Source: JACDCA01 sp040881785 (lineage in GTDB: Bacteria; Acidobacteriota; Vicinamibacteria; Vicinamibacterales; 2-12-FULL-66-21). From it: a stretch of DNA of 45,474 bases. Below the pieces are notes generated by a model. It ran no database searches and was not told the origin of the DNA. It saw only the letters and a list, made by a program, of their open reading frames with translations. Positions 1 to 7,908 of this stretch are shown in pieces. A program made the translations under genes and the position numbers. Location of the stretch: the NCBI GenBank assembly GCA_040881785.1, contig JBBECO010000030.1, positions 1 through 45,474 of the forward strand, given 5' to 3'. Within the stretch, counting starts at the first letter, position 1. Each line of letters starts with the position of its first letter.

Positions 1-53
1 CCGGTGCAGTTCAAAGTCGTGTGATGACGTCACACCGAATTTCCGAAAGGCAT

Positions 54-109
54 TACCCCTACACGCGCTCTCGCTCGCCGCTTCGCCGGCTCGCTCCGTT
101 CGCGTGGCT
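54..109. repeat. 56-bp dispersed repeat, left copy
   Basis: This stretch matches the last 56 bases of the window (45419-45474) at 55 of 56 positions, in the same orientation; the one difference is g at 67 against t at 45432. It is GC-rich and made of loosely repeated cgctcgcc/cgcttcgcc-like words. The word pattern seems to continue to about 135, beyond the part that can be compared. It has no convincing gene. Confidence 0.85.
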
Positions 110-252
110 CATTCGCTGGCGCTCATTCGCGTCGCGATTTGTGAGATGTGTTCTAGCCGACACCCCTCCTCAATCCCGAATCGGTCGCACGGGCACGAGC
201 GCGCTCCGTCTCGGTCAGAATTGAAGTACAGTCGTGAGGCGACATTCGAGTC

Positions 253-1878
253 ATGCCCCCAAAGAAACGTCCAGGGCCGCCGGCAGCCCCTTCTCCCCCG
301 GCAACCCGCAAGAAGAGTCCGGCCACAAAGACACAGCAGGCCGTCACCAGGCCCGCAGCGCGCACAGCCTCGACCGCGCGGACGCGTGCGCCCCGCGCGA
401 CGGCGGCGAGGAAATCGTCGCGGCGGCCCTCCGGAAGCCAGCCGCTGCGCATTCTGATGGTGGCCTCCGAGGCGCATCCGTTCGCGAAAACGGGCGGTCT
501 CGGAGAGATGACGGCCGCCCTGGCCGCGGCAGTGGTGGGGCTCGGTCATGCTGTCACCCTCGTGCTGCCCCGCTACCGCGGCGTTGCGCCCGACGGGAGT
601 GCCGTGCGCGAGATCGATGTACCCCTGGGATCCGCCATCGTCCGCGGCGGCATCGTGGAGCAGCGTCTCGCGGATGGCGTGCAGGTCGCACTCGTGGACG
701 TCCCCGCCCTCTTCGATCGCCCCGGCATCTACGGGGAGGCCGGACACGACTATCCCGACAACGCCCTGCGATTCGCCGTGCTGGCCCGCGCGGCGCTCGA
801 ATACGCGCGGGCCGGCGGGATGCGCTATGACGTGATCCACGCGCACGACTGGCAGAGCGGCCTGGTGCCCGTCTACCAGAAAATGCTGATGCCAGACGAT
901 CCGGTGGTCGGCGGCGTGCCGGTCGTCTTCACCATCCACAACCTGGCGTTCCAGGGCGTCTTCGGCTCCGGCACGCTGGAGACGATCGGGCTGGGCTGGG
1001 ACGTCTTTCACCCGGACGCTCTTGAATACTGGGGCAACATCAGTTTCCTGAAGGGCGGCGTGAACTTCAGCGAGCGGATCACGACGGTGAGCCCGACCTA
1101 TGCGAAGGAGATCCTGACCCGCGAGTTCGGGTTCGGCTTCGAGGGGGTGATGCTGCGGCGGGCCGCCGATCTCCACGGGATCCTCAACGGCATCGACACC
1201 GCCCGATGGAACCCTGCGGCCGACGCGTTCGTGCCGGCGTCGTTCAGCGCCGGCGATTTGTCCGGCAAGCGCGACGCGAAGCGCGCGCTGCTGGAGGAGA
1301 TCGGACTGCCGGCCGACGAGGCGGCACTCGACCGTCCCCTCATCGGGCTGATCTCGCGCCTGACCGACCAGAAGGGCTTCGACCTGATCGGTGCCTCGGC
1401 GAACGACCTGATGGCGCTCGAGGCGACGTGGGTCATGCTCGGCAGCGGGGAGCGGCATTACGAAGACCTCTGGCGCAGCATGGCGACTCGCCACCCCGAC
1501 CGCGTCTCGACCACGATCGGCTTCGACGAGCGGCTGGCGCACCTCATCGAGGCCGGGGCGGACATCTTCCTGATGCCCTCGCGCTTCGAGCCCTGCGGCC
1601 TGAACCAGATGTACAGTCTTCGCTACGGGACCGTGCCGGTCGTCCGCGCGACCGGGGGGCTGCACGATACCGTGACCGATGCCGACGAGCCAGGGGGAAA
1701 CGGCATCACGTTCGCTGAGTACACGGGCGGGGCACTGATCGCCGCGCTCGCACGGGCGCTCGAGCTTTACAAGGCCGACGATCGCTGGACGGCCCTGCAA
1801 CGGGCCGGCATGGCAGCCGACCCCTCCTGGGACGTTTCAGCCCGGGAATATGTCAAAGTGTATAGAGGACAACGTTAA
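253..1878 (+). CDS. glgA: Glycogen synthase (GT5), with Lys/Ala/Pro-rich N-terminal extension
   Basis: Transfers glucose from ADP-glucose to the non-reducing end of an alpha-1,4-glucan in cytoplasmic glycogen synthesis. The catalytic core starts near residue 65 with LRILMVASEAHPFAKTGGLG; KTGGL (79-83) is the nucleotide-sugar binding motif of GT5 enzymes. The second Rossmann domain holds SRFEPCGLNQMYSLRYGT near residues 441-458. The first 64 residues are an extra, apparently disordered tail rich in Lys, Arg, Ala, Pro and Thr, not part of the usual ~480-residue enzyme. No ATG lies between residue 1 and the core, so the start at 253 is the simplest choice; a downstream non-ATG start is possible. 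The stop overlaps the thioredoxin start (TAATG). The protein has a single Cys, so an internal regulatory disulfide is unlikely despite the thioredoxin neighbours. Confidence 0.93.
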   Translation: MPPKKRPGPPAAPSPPATRKKSPATKTQQAVTRPAARTASTARTRAPRATAARKSSRRPSGSQPLRILMVASEAHPFAKTGGLGEMTAALAAAVVGLGHAVTLVLPRYRGVAPDGSAVREIDVPLGSAIVRGGIVEQRLADGVQVALVDVPALFDRPGIYGEAGHDYPDNALRFAVLARAALEYARAGGMRYDVIHAHDWQSGLVPVYQKMLMPDDPVVGGVPVVFTIHNLAFQGVFGSGTLETIGLGWDVFHPDALEYWGNISFLKGGVNFSERITTVSPTYAKEILTREFGFGFEGVMLRRAADLHGILNGIDTARWNPAADAFVPASFSAGDLSGKRDAKRALLEEIGLPADEAALDRPLIGLISRLTDQKGFDLIGASANDLMALEATWVMLGSGERHYEDLWRSMATRHPDRVSTTIGFDERLAHLIEAGADIFLMPSRFEPCGLNQMYSLRYGTVPVVRATGGLHDTVTDADEPGGNGITFAEYTGGALIAALARALELYKADDRWTALQRAGMAADPSWDVSAREYVKVYRGQR

Positions 1879-2207
1879 TGGCATCTGAAAAGGTCACGAT
1901 TCTGACGGACGGCAACTTCGAGCAGACGATCAACGGCGGGAAGCCGGTGCTCATCGATTTCTGGGCCGAGTGGTGCGGACCGTGCCGGCGCATGGCGCCC
2001 ACGGTGGACGAGCTCGCCAGCGACTACGACGGCAAGGTCGTGGTCGCCAAGATGAACGTCGACGAGAACCCTTCGACCCCCATGCGCTTCAGCATCCGGG
2101 GCATCCCGACGCTCCTGCTCTTCAAGGGAGGTCAGCTGGTGGAGCAGGTCGTCGGCCTCGCCGACAAGGACTCGCTCAAGAAGATGCTCGATAAGCATGT
2201 CGCGTAG
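1878..2207 (+). CDS. trxA: Thioredoxin
   Basis: Small cytoplasmic dithiol oxidoreductase that reduces protein disulfides and is recharged by thioredoxin reductase. The active site WCGPC lies at residues 32-36, preceded by VLIDFWAE and followed by the conserved cis-proline segment RGIPTLLLFKGG. The length of 109 residues is normal for the family. The start overlaps the stop of glgA by one base, and the end overlaps trxB by 11 bases, so the three genes are probably one translationally coupled unit. The partner reductase being next door supports assignment to the housekeeping thioredoxin system. Confidence 0.96.
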   Translation: MASEKVTILTDGNFEQTINGGKPVLIDFWAEWCGPCRRMAPTVDELASDYDGKVVVAKMNVDENPSTPMRFSIRGIPTLLLFKGGQLVEQVVGLADKDSLKKMLDKHVA

Positions 2208-3150
2208 CGTCATCATCATCGGGTCGGGGCCCGCGGGGCTCACGGCGGCTCTCTATGCGGCCCGCGCCAATCTCAGTCCACTGGTGATCGAGGGGCTCGA
2301 GGCCGGCGGGCAGCTGATGCTGACGACGCTGGTGGAGAACTGGCCGGGGCACCGTGACGGCATCATGGGACCCGAGCTGATAGGGGAGATGCGGGCGCAG
2401 GCCGAACGCTTCGGCGCGGAAATCGTCCGCAGCCACGTGACGTCGGTCGATCTCCAGGCGCGGCCGTTCAAGGTCACGACGGCCGACGGCGAGCACGAGT
2501 GCCGCACGCTGATCATTGCGACCGGCGCCTCCGCGCGGCTGCTGGGGCTGCCCTCCGAACGGGCGCTCATCGGCCACGGCGTGTCCACCTGCGCGACGTG
2601 CGACGGATACTTCTTTCGCGGCAAGCCCATCGCCGTCGTGGGCGGGGGCGACTCGGCGATGGAAGAAGCCGTGTTCCTCACGAAGTTCGCCTCCCACGTG
2701 ACCGTGATTCACCGCCGGGATGCGCTTCGTGCGTCGAAGATCATGCAGGACAAGGCCTTCGCCAACGAGAAGATCAGCTTCGAGTGGAACGCCGAGGTCG
2801 ACAGCATCGACGACACGGCCAAAGGCGAGGTCACGGCGATCAACATCCGCAACAGCCGGACAGGCGAAACGAAGTCGATCCCGGTGGACGGGGTCTTCAT
2901 CGCCATCGGCCACAACCCCAACACATCGCTCGTCGCCGGTCAGCTGGAGATGGACGCCAACGGCTATCTGGTGACGCACGCGGGCACGCGCACCAGCATT
3001 CCGGGTGTGTTTGCGTGCGGTGACGTCCAGGACCACGTGTACCGCCAGGCCATCACGGCCGCCGGCTCCGGCTGCATGGCGGCCATCGACGCCGAGAAAT
3101 ACCTCGAAGGCGTGCCGCAGCACATCGGCGAGGCCCAGGTCACGGCATAG
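2197..3150 (+). CDS. trxB: Thioredoxin reductase (NADPH)
   Basis: Low-molecular-weight flavoprotein that passes electrons from NADPH through FAD and a redox-active Cys pair to thioredoxin. Visible motifs are the FAD dinucleotide site GSGPAG at residues 9-14, the redox motif CATC near 132-135 (in STCATCDGYF), the NADPH site VVGGGDSAMEEA near 148, and the C-terminal FAD segment GVFACGDVQDHVYRQAITAAGSG. The length of 317 residues is typical. It overlaps trxA by 11 bases, which pairs enzyme and substrate in one transcript. It ends just before the word-type palindrome at 3167-3275. Confidence 0.96.
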   Translation: MSRSVIIIGSGPAGLTAALYAARANLSPLVIEGLEAGGQLMLTTLVENWPGHRDGIMGPELIGEMRAQAERFGAEIVRSHVTSVDLQARPFKVTTADGEHECRTLIIATGASARLLGLPSERALIGHGVSTCATCDGYFFRGKPIAVVGGGDSAMEEAVFLTKFASHVTVIHRRDALRASKIMQDKAFANEKISFEWNAEVDSIDDTAKGEVTAINIRNSRTGETKSIPVDGVFIAIGHNPNTSLVAGQLEMDANGYLVTHAGTRTSIPGVFACGDVQDHVYRQAITAAGSGCMAAIDAEKYLEGVPQHIGEAQVTA

Positions 3151-3166
3151 CGCGTGGCACGTGCTT

Positions 3167-3275
3167 TAATCCCTAATCCCTAATCCCTAATCCTCAATCC
3201 CGGATCCAGGATTTGTGATCAGCGATAGGGTGGTGATCAGCGATTAGTGATTAGTGATTAGTGATCAGCGATTAG
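3167..3275. repeat. Imperfect palindrome of tandem CTAATCC/GATTAGT words
   Basis: The left half (3167-3201) is a tandem array of the 7-base word CTAATCC. The right half (3215-3275) carries the inverse words GATTAGT and GATCAGC, so the two halves can pair imperfectly. The element fills the gap between the convergent trxB and mnmA genes, and its last GATTAG contains the mnmA stop codon (TTA on + at 3272-3274). It could act as a bidirectional terminator, but there is no T-tract. Confidence 0.75.
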
Positions 3276-4333
3276 TCGATCCAGCCGCCGCCGATGACCT
3301 CGTCCCCCTGATACATCACCAGCGCCTGCCCGGGAGCGATCGCCGACTGCGGTTCGTCGAATAGCAGGCGCACGCGGTCGGCGCCGAGGGGATCGATAGT
3401 GGCTGCGGCTTCCGTGTGGCGATGGCGGATCTGCGCCGCGACGCGGGTGCCGGCCGCCGGTGGCGCACCCGCGATCCAGTTGACGCGCCCGGCCGTGAGC
3501 TCCCGTCGGTCGAGCGCGTCCCGTGGGCCGACCGTGACGGCCCCGTCGGCGGCGTCGATCCCGACGACGTAGAGGGGGATGGGGGAGGAGAGGCCCAGTC
3601 CCTTTCGCTGGCCGACCGTGAACCGGTGGACGCCCGTGTGCTGACCCACGACCTCGCCCGCGACGTTCCGGATCTCTCCGGCGCGCCTGCGGACGCCGTG
3701 CGCCTCGAGAAAGCCCGCGTGGTCGCCGTCGGCCACGAAGCAGATCTCATGGCTGTCCGGCTTGTCGGCGACGGCGAGGTCGAGGGCACGCGCCTGCTCG
3801 CGGACAGCCGGCTTGTCGAGATCGCCGAGCGGGAAAACCGCATGCGCCAGCTGCGCCTGCGTCAGCGTGAACAGAAAGTAGGACTGGTCCTTGGCGGCAT
3901 CGCGGCCCCGCAGCAGGCGAAAGCGTCCCGAGGCCTCGTCACGCGACACGCGCGCGTAGTGGCCGGTGGCCACGAGGTCGGCGCCGAACCCGGCGGCCCG
4001 CTCCACCAGCGTCGCGAACTTGAGATCGCCGTTGCAGTGGACGCAGGGGATGGGCGTCCGCCCCGCGGCGTACTCGCGCACGAAGTCCGAGACGACGGTC
4101 TCGTGGAACTTTTCCTCGAAGTTCACGATGTAGTGGGGGATGCCGAGGCGCGCGGCGACCCGCCGCGCGTCGTGGAGATCGTCGAGCGTGCAGCAGGACC
4201 CGAAGGCCGTCTGCCCCTCGGACTGGTCGTAGAGCTGCATCGACAGGCCGATGACCTCGTGCCCCTGCTGCGCGAGCAGCGCCGCGGCCACCGACGAATC
4301 GACGCCGCCCGACATCGCGACGACGATCCGCAT
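3272..4333 (-). CDS. mnmA: tRNA-specific 2-thiouridylase MnmA
   Basis: ATP-dependent sulfur transferase that thiolates U34 of the Lys, Glu and Gln tRNAs. The N-terminal PP-loop SGGVDSS is at residues 8-14. The two catalytic Cys positions are visible: C97 in PIPCVHCNGDLKF and C198 in HEICFVADGDH. The length of 353 residues is typical. The start codon overlaps the stop of the upstream cysteine desulfurase (ATGA at 4330-4333 on the minus strand), so sulfur donor and acceptor enzymes are co-translated, as in the YrvO-MnmA pair of Bacillus. The stop codon falls inside the neighbouring repeat element. Confidence 0.96.
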   Translation of the reverse strand: MRIVVAMSGGVDSSVAAALLAQQGHEVIGLSMQLYDQSEGQTAFGSCCTLDDLHDARRVAARLGIPHYIVNFEEKFHETVVSDFVREYAAGRTPIPCVHCNGDLKFATLVERAAGFGADLVATGHYARVSRDEASGRFRLLRGRDAAKDQSYFLFTLTQAQLAHAVFPLGDLDKPAVREQARALDLAVADKPDSHEICFVADGDHAGFLEAHGVRRRAGEIRNVAGEVVGQHTGVHRFTVGQRKGLGLSSPIPLYVVGIDAADGAVTVGPRDALDRRELTAGRVNWIAGAPPAAGTRVAAQIRHRHTEAAATIDPLGADRVRLLFDEPQSAIAPGQALVMYQGDEVIGGGWID

Positions 4334-5490
4334 CAGCGCCTCATCCCCGTCACGGTCCGTAGCTTCCCGACCACCGCCGGGAGCTTCGCGAGCAGCGTCT
4401 CGACCTCCGCGTCGGTGTTGCCGGCGCCCAGGCTGATGCGGATCGAGTTCTGCGTGCGGTGCGACGGCAGCCCCATCGCGCGAAGGACGTGCGACGGCTC
4501 GAGCGTCCCGGACGAACAGGCCGATCCGGTGGAGACGGCGATCCCCTCGAGGTCGAGGGCAATGAGCAGCGACTCCGCCTCGATCCCCTCGAAGCTGATG
4601 TTGGTCGTGTTGGGCACCCGCCGTTCGCGCGCGCCGTTGATCGCCGTGCCGGGAATGGTCGCGAGGACCGCCGCGTCGATGCGGTCACGCAGCGCGGCCA
4701 GCCGCGTCCCCTCGGGAGCGAACTTCTTCGCCGCCAGCTGCGCGGCCGCCCCGAGACCCGCGATGCCGGCGACGTTCTCGGTCCCGGCCCGGCGGTTGCG
4801 CTCGTGCTTGCCGCCCGTCAGGATCGGCGCCACACGCGTGCCGCGCTTGATCCACAACGCCCCGGCTCCCTTGGGTCCGTAGAACTTGTGCGCGGAGATC
4901 GAGACGAGATCCACGCCCAGCGTTCGCACGTTGACGGGGATCTTTCCCGCCGACTGCACGGCGTCGGTGTGAAAGACGGCGCCGTGCGCGTGCGCGATCT
5001 CGGCGAGCGCGTCGATGGGCTGAATCGTGCCGATTTCGTTGTTCGCGTGCATGACGGAGACGAGTCCGGTGTCGGGGGTGATCGCCTCGCGCAGCGCGTC
5101 AGGGGACACGATGCCACTCGCGTCAACCGGCAGTAGCGTCGTCGTCCATCCGCGGCGGGCAAGCGCCTTGAGCGTGACGAGGACGGCCTCGTGCTCGATC
5201 GTGGTGGCGATGAGATGCTTCCGGCCCGTCGGCTCGAGCGCCTCGGCGACTCCGCGGAGCGCGAAGTTGTCGGCCTCGGTGCCGCCGCTCGTGAAGACCA
5301 CTTCGGACGGTTCGCCGCTGAGGAGCGCGGCGACCGCGCTTCGCGCCTCGTCGAGCACCGCCTTGGCGCGCTGGCCGAAGTGGTGGACGCTGGACGGGTT
5401 GCCGAACTCGTCGCGCAGGACGCGCGTGACCACATCCAGGACGACCGGGTCGAGCGGGGTCGTGGCGTTGTGGTCGAAATAGATCCGCAT
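4333..5490 (-). CDS. Cysteine desulfurase (IscS/NifS type)
   Basis: PLP enzyme that removes sulfur from cysteine as a protein persulfide. Signature residues are H100 (EHEAV, stacks on PLP), the Schiff-base Lys K202 in SISAHKFYGPKGAG, and the persulfide Cys C325 in STGSACSSGTLEPSHVL. Length is 385 residues. No Fe-S scaffold genes are nearby, and the next gene is mnmA with a 4-base overlap, so its main job here is probably tRNA thiolation; a general Fe-S role cannot be excluded. There is no clear Shine-Dalgarno sequence upstream, and the candidate promoter would leave only about 5 bases of leader. Confidence 0.94.
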   Translation of the reverse strand: MRIYFDHNATTPLDPVVLDVVTRVLRDEFGNPSSVHHFGQRAKAVLDEARSAVAALLSGEPSEVVFTSGGTEADNFALRGVAEALEPTGRKHLIATTIEHEAVLVTLKALARRGWTTTLLPVDASGIVSPDALREAITPDTGLVSVMHANNEIGTIQPIDALAEIAHAHGAVFHTDAVQSAGKIPVNVRTLGVDLVSISAHKFYGPKGAGALWIKRGTRVAPILTGGKHERNRRAGTENVAGIAGLGAAAQLAAKKFAPEGTRLAALRDRIDAAVLATIPGTAINGARERRVPNTTNISFEGIEAESLLIALDLEGIAVSTGSACSSGTLEPSHVLRAMGLPSHRTQNSIRISLGAGNTDAEVETLLAKLPAVVGKLRTVTGMRR

Positions 5491-5501
5491 GAGAATTTTT
5501 C

Positions 5502-5530
5502 ATCATAGCATTCCCCGTAAGTCTCAGCAA
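5502..5530 (-). promoter_or_regulatory. Candidate sigma70 promoter for cysteine desulfurase-mnmA
   Basis: On the minus strand, TTGCTG (5530-5525) is followed after 17 bases by a strong -10, TATGAT (5507-5502). The -35 matches consensus at only three positions. The predicted start of transcription is near 5495, about five bases before the ATG, which would make the mRNA nearly leaderless. Confidence 0.45.
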
Positions 5531-5550
5531 TAAAAGGACTAGCGTCAGAC

Positions 5551-5579
5551 TGGACAGGGCAGGACCGCTCCCGTATACT
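5551..5579 (+). promoter_or_regulatory. Sigma70-type promoter for bactofilin gene
   Basis: TGGACA (5551-5556) and TATACT (5574-5579) are separated by exactly 17 bases; each differs from consensus at one position. Transcription would start near 5586, giving a leader of about 64 bases that contains ggtggag before the ATG at 5650. Confidence 0.65.
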
Positions 5580-5649
5580 GGCCAAACTTGCTACCCAGCC
5601 GCTCAAAATAGAACACCCGGCGCAACCTTCGGACTGGTGGAGAAGACTT

Positions 5650-6216
5650 ATGTGGAAACGCGATGAACCGGCGAAGCCGGCTGGGAGCCCGGCGGCCCCC
5701 GCTGCAGCGCCGTCGCAGACGGTGAAGACGCCGGCTGTGGATTCGGCGCCCCCGGCGCGGCCGGCGGCTGAATCTCAACGAGGACTGGAGAACAAGACCG
5801 TGAATATTGGCAAATCTGTCGTCATCAAAGGGGAGCTCAACGGCAGCGAAGATCTCACGATCGAAGGGCAGGTCGAAGGCAAGATCGAGCTGCAGGGGAA
5901 CGTGCTGACCATCGGCGCCAACGGCCGCATCAAGGCCGCGGTGTTTGCCAAGTCCGTGATCATTCTCGGCGAGGTCACGGGCAACGTCACGGCCAGCGAG
6001 AAGGTCGACATTCGCGACAACGGTTCGGTGGACGGCGACATCGCCGCCCCGCGTGTGGCGATTGCGGAGGGAGCGCACTTCCGCGGCAGCATCGACATGC
6101 AGAAGGCGGGTGCGTCCGGAAAGCCCGCCGACAAGCCCGAGGTCAAGCCGGCCAGCGCGCCGGCGGTGGCCAACGCGCCGACCGCGAACGCGGCGCCTGC
6201 CGGCGCCAACCGCTGA
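5650..6216 (+). CDS. Bactofilin (polymer-forming cytoskeletal protein)
   Basis: Bactofilins assemble without nucleotide into filaments built from a right-handed beta-helix. The core here runs from about residue 51 to 155 and shows the repeating pattern of short beta-turns, e.g. NIGKSVVIKGELNGSEDLTI, then GNVLTIGANGRIKAAVFAKS, then VIILGEVTGNVTASEKVDIR. It is flanked by low-complexity Pro/Ala tails (residues 8-45 and about 155-188), as is usual in the family. No membrane segment is visible. A good promoter lies upstream, and a methyltransferase-like gene follows on the same strand after 137 bases. The specific cellular role (shape, wall-enzyme positioning) cannot be read from sequence. Confidence 0.92.
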   Translation: MWKRDEPAKPAGSPAAPAAAPSQTVKTPAVDSAPPARPAAESQRGLENKTVNIGKSVVIKGELNGSEDLTIEGQVEGKIELQGNVLTIGANGRIKAAVFAKSVIILGEVTGNVTASEKVDIRDNGSVDGDIAAPRVAIAEGAHFRGSIDMQKAGASGKPADKPEVKPASAPAVANAPTANAAPAGANR

Positions 6217-6243
6217 TCGCCTGATTCGAGGTATCCCCGCATC

Positions 6244-6287
6244 GGTTTATCGCTTCATCGGCGCCGTGCGTCGTGAAGCGGTAAACC
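6244..6287. repeat. Intergenic hairpin, 14-bp stem
   Basis: GGTTTATCGCTTCA (6244-6257) pairs with TGAAGCGGTAAACC (6274-6287), with 13 Watson-Crick pairs and one G-T wobble around a 16-base loop. It lies between the bactofilin and methyltransferase-like genes. There is no T-tract, so a classic intrinsic terminator is unlikely; it may be an attenuator or another member of the palindromic repeat class seen in this window. Confidence 0.6.
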
Positions 6288-6353
6288 TAGGCCCTGGTTC
6301 GAAGGTCGGCACGTCCTCTAGAACGCCACTCGATGAGCACACGAATTCGATAG

Positions 6354-6998
6354 ATGCTGTCCGATCTCCTCAAGTGGGGCCGACGCGCCGGACCCGGTCC
6401 TGCTGATATCTCGCCGCCCAAAGGCGCCGACACGATCGTCGCGTCAAAGGCCTTCCCGAAATTTCTCTCGGCCCTGAAGAACCAGCCCGAACCCTCCGTC
6501 GTCATCGACCTCGGACCGGTCATCGGGAGCAACGTCGCGTTCCTCGGGGAACGGCTCGACTGCAAGCTGTTCATCGAAGACCTGGTCAGCGAACTCGACA
6601 AATACAAGAAGTCCGGCGGCACCGAAGGATTCCAGGCGGCCATGGCCGCGCGTCTGCGCCACGGCGAGGGGGCCGTGGACGGTGTGCTATGCTGGGATTT
6701 TTTCGATTTCCTCGAGAAGCCCGCCGCCCTGGCGCTGGCGACGCACATCAAGAGGATGCTTCGACCGGGCGGGGCGGTGATGGGATTCTTCAGTACGGCG
6801 GCCGTCGAGCGCGCCCCGTTCTCGAAGTTCGAGATCGCCGACGAACAATCCGTGCGCCGCCGTCATCATCCCGGCGCCGGGGGGCCCAAGTACCCGCTCC
6901 TGAACCGCGACATCATCAAGATGTTCGAGGGACTGGTGGTCTCGGATTCCTTCCTGCTCAAAAGCAACACGCGCGAAATCTTGCTCCGCAAGCGGTGA
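6354..6998 (+). CDS. Class I methyltransferase-like protein
   Basis: A 214-residue protein with the outline of a Rossmann-fold SAM methyltransferase. VVIDLGPVIGSNVAFL (around residues 49-64) sits where motif I would be, KLFIEDLV follows as the second strand, DGVLCWDFFDFL is the motif II region, and IKRMLRPGGAVMGFFST is the strand after a typical LRPGG turn. The motif I glycines (usually ExGxGxG) are degenerate here (DLGPVIGSN), so SAM binding or catalysis is doubtful. No substrate can be named. Position 137 bases after the bactofilin gene on the same strand suggests a possible link to cytoskeleton or envelope work, which is inference. The start ATG at 6354 has no clear Shine-Dalgarno sequence. 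Confidence 0.65.
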   Translation: MLSDLLKWGRRAGPGPADISPPKGADTIVASKAFPKFLSALKNQPEPSVVIDLGPVIGSNVAFLGERLDCKLFIEDLVSELDKYKKSGGTEGFQAAMAARLRHGEGAVDGVLCWDFFDFLEKPAALALATHIKRMLRPGGAVMGFFSTAAVERAPFSKFEIADEQSVRRRHHPGAGGPKYPLLNRDIIKMFEGLVVSDSFLLKSNTREILLRKR

Positions 6999-7022
6999 CC
7001 GCGCCACGGCGCCACGGGCAGG

Positions 7023-7043
7023 CACGGCCGCAGGCCGGCCGTG
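7023..7043. terminator. GC-rich hairpin between convergent genes
   Basis: CACGGCCG (7023-7030) and CGGCCGTG (7036-7043) form a perfect 8-bp stem with a 5-base loop between the ends of the methyltransferase-like gene (+) and the SAM hydrolase-family gene (-). It could terminate from both sides, although no T-tract follows in either direction. Confidence 0.45.
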
Positions 7044-7054
7044 ACAAGCGGGGA

Positions 7055-7843
7055 TCACGCCCGCACGATCTCGACGATCGTGCCGCGCAGCAGCCCCAGG
7101 ATGTCGGCGGCGCTGCCGGCGTTGGCGGCCAGCTCGAGGTGATCGGTGCTCCCGAAGAGCGCGCAGACTTCGCCTGACTGGATGTCGGCGTACGTGGCGA
7201 CGAGCCGGCCGACGCTGGCGCCGCCCGCCGTGACCTGGACCCCGGCCTCGCGCCCGAACTTCTCGAACGCCTTCCGATCGATGTTCGTCACCAGGTTCCC
7301 GAAGCGGTCGATGCGCAGGACGGCGCCGCGCAGCGCGTCCTCCGTGACCACCACCTCGGGGATGTCGAGCCGCTGCAGCTTCGGCACGTTGCGCCCGAGG
7401 GCCGGCAGGTGGATCCCCTTGGCGATCCACGCCGCCGCCGGCGCGAAGCGATCCCGGCCTTCGAAGGTGCGGCTGACCGTGGGGCGCGCGTAGCGCCGCT
7501 CGGTCAGCTCCACCACCTTCCTGGGCGGCACGTCACGGATCACCGCCGACAGCAGGCCGTTGTCGGGGCAGACGAAGCGGTAGTCCCCGACCTCCGCGGC
7601 GATGCCGCGCCGCCCGGACCCGACACCCGGGTCCACCACCGCGAGAAAAATCGTCCCGGCGGGAAAGAACCGATAGGCGGCCGCCAGTTCGATCGCGCCG
7701 TCCAGCACGTCGTGCGGGGCGATGTCGTGGGTGATATCCACGAACGTCACATCCGGGCAGATCCCCAGCATGACGCCCTTCATCGTCCCGACGTAGTGGT
7801 CGCGGGAGCCGAAGTCGCTCAGCAGGGCGATGACCGGCCGCAT
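7055..7843 (-). CDS. SAM hydroxide adenosyltransferase family (DUF62) protein
   Basis: The family hydrolyses S-adenosylmethionine to adenosine and methionine with an activated water and is related to fluorinase and chlorinase. The N-terminal SDFGSRDHYVGTMKGVML and the catalytic-loop sequence VVDPGVGSGRRG (D71, R78) are clear. Known members use an Asp-Arg-His arrangement with the His in an FHGRD motif; here that motif reads TFEGRD, with Glu about residue 128 (GAA, complement of 7458-7460). The protein may therefore be altered or inactive as a SAM hydrolase. ATG at 7843 is chosen because the family signature begins right there; an upstream in-frame ATG at 7906 would add 21 unlike residues running into the divergent gene. 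Length 262 is normal. Confidence 0.85.
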   Translation of the reverse strand: MRPVIALLSDFGSRDHYVGTMKGVMLGICPDVTFVDITHDIAPHDVLDGAIELAAAYRFFPAGTIFLAVVDPGVGSGRRGIAAEVGDYRFVCPDNGLLSAVIRDVPPRKVVELTERRYARPTVSRTFEGRDRFAPAAAWIAKGIHLPALGRNVPKLQRLDIPEVVVTEDALRGAVLRIDRFGNLVTNIDRKAFEKFGREAGVQVTAGGASVGRLVATYADIQSGEVCALFGSTDHLELAANAGSAADILGLLRGTIVEIVRA

Positions 7844-7908
7844 GGTCCAAGGATACCTGAAGGGTGCACTAGAATAGGGTGTTTGATATTTCGCCGAAGG
7901 ATACATAC

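Noticed and set aside
253..2207. Thioredoxin regulation of glycogen synthase by an internal disulfide
   Set aside because: The predicted GlgA has only one Cys, so an intramolecular redox switch is not possible; the gene linkage remains but has no redox target residue pair.
3167..3275. CRISPR array or telomere-like repeat
   Set aside because: Units are 7 bases, without spacers, and the second half is the inverse word; no cas genes are nearby.
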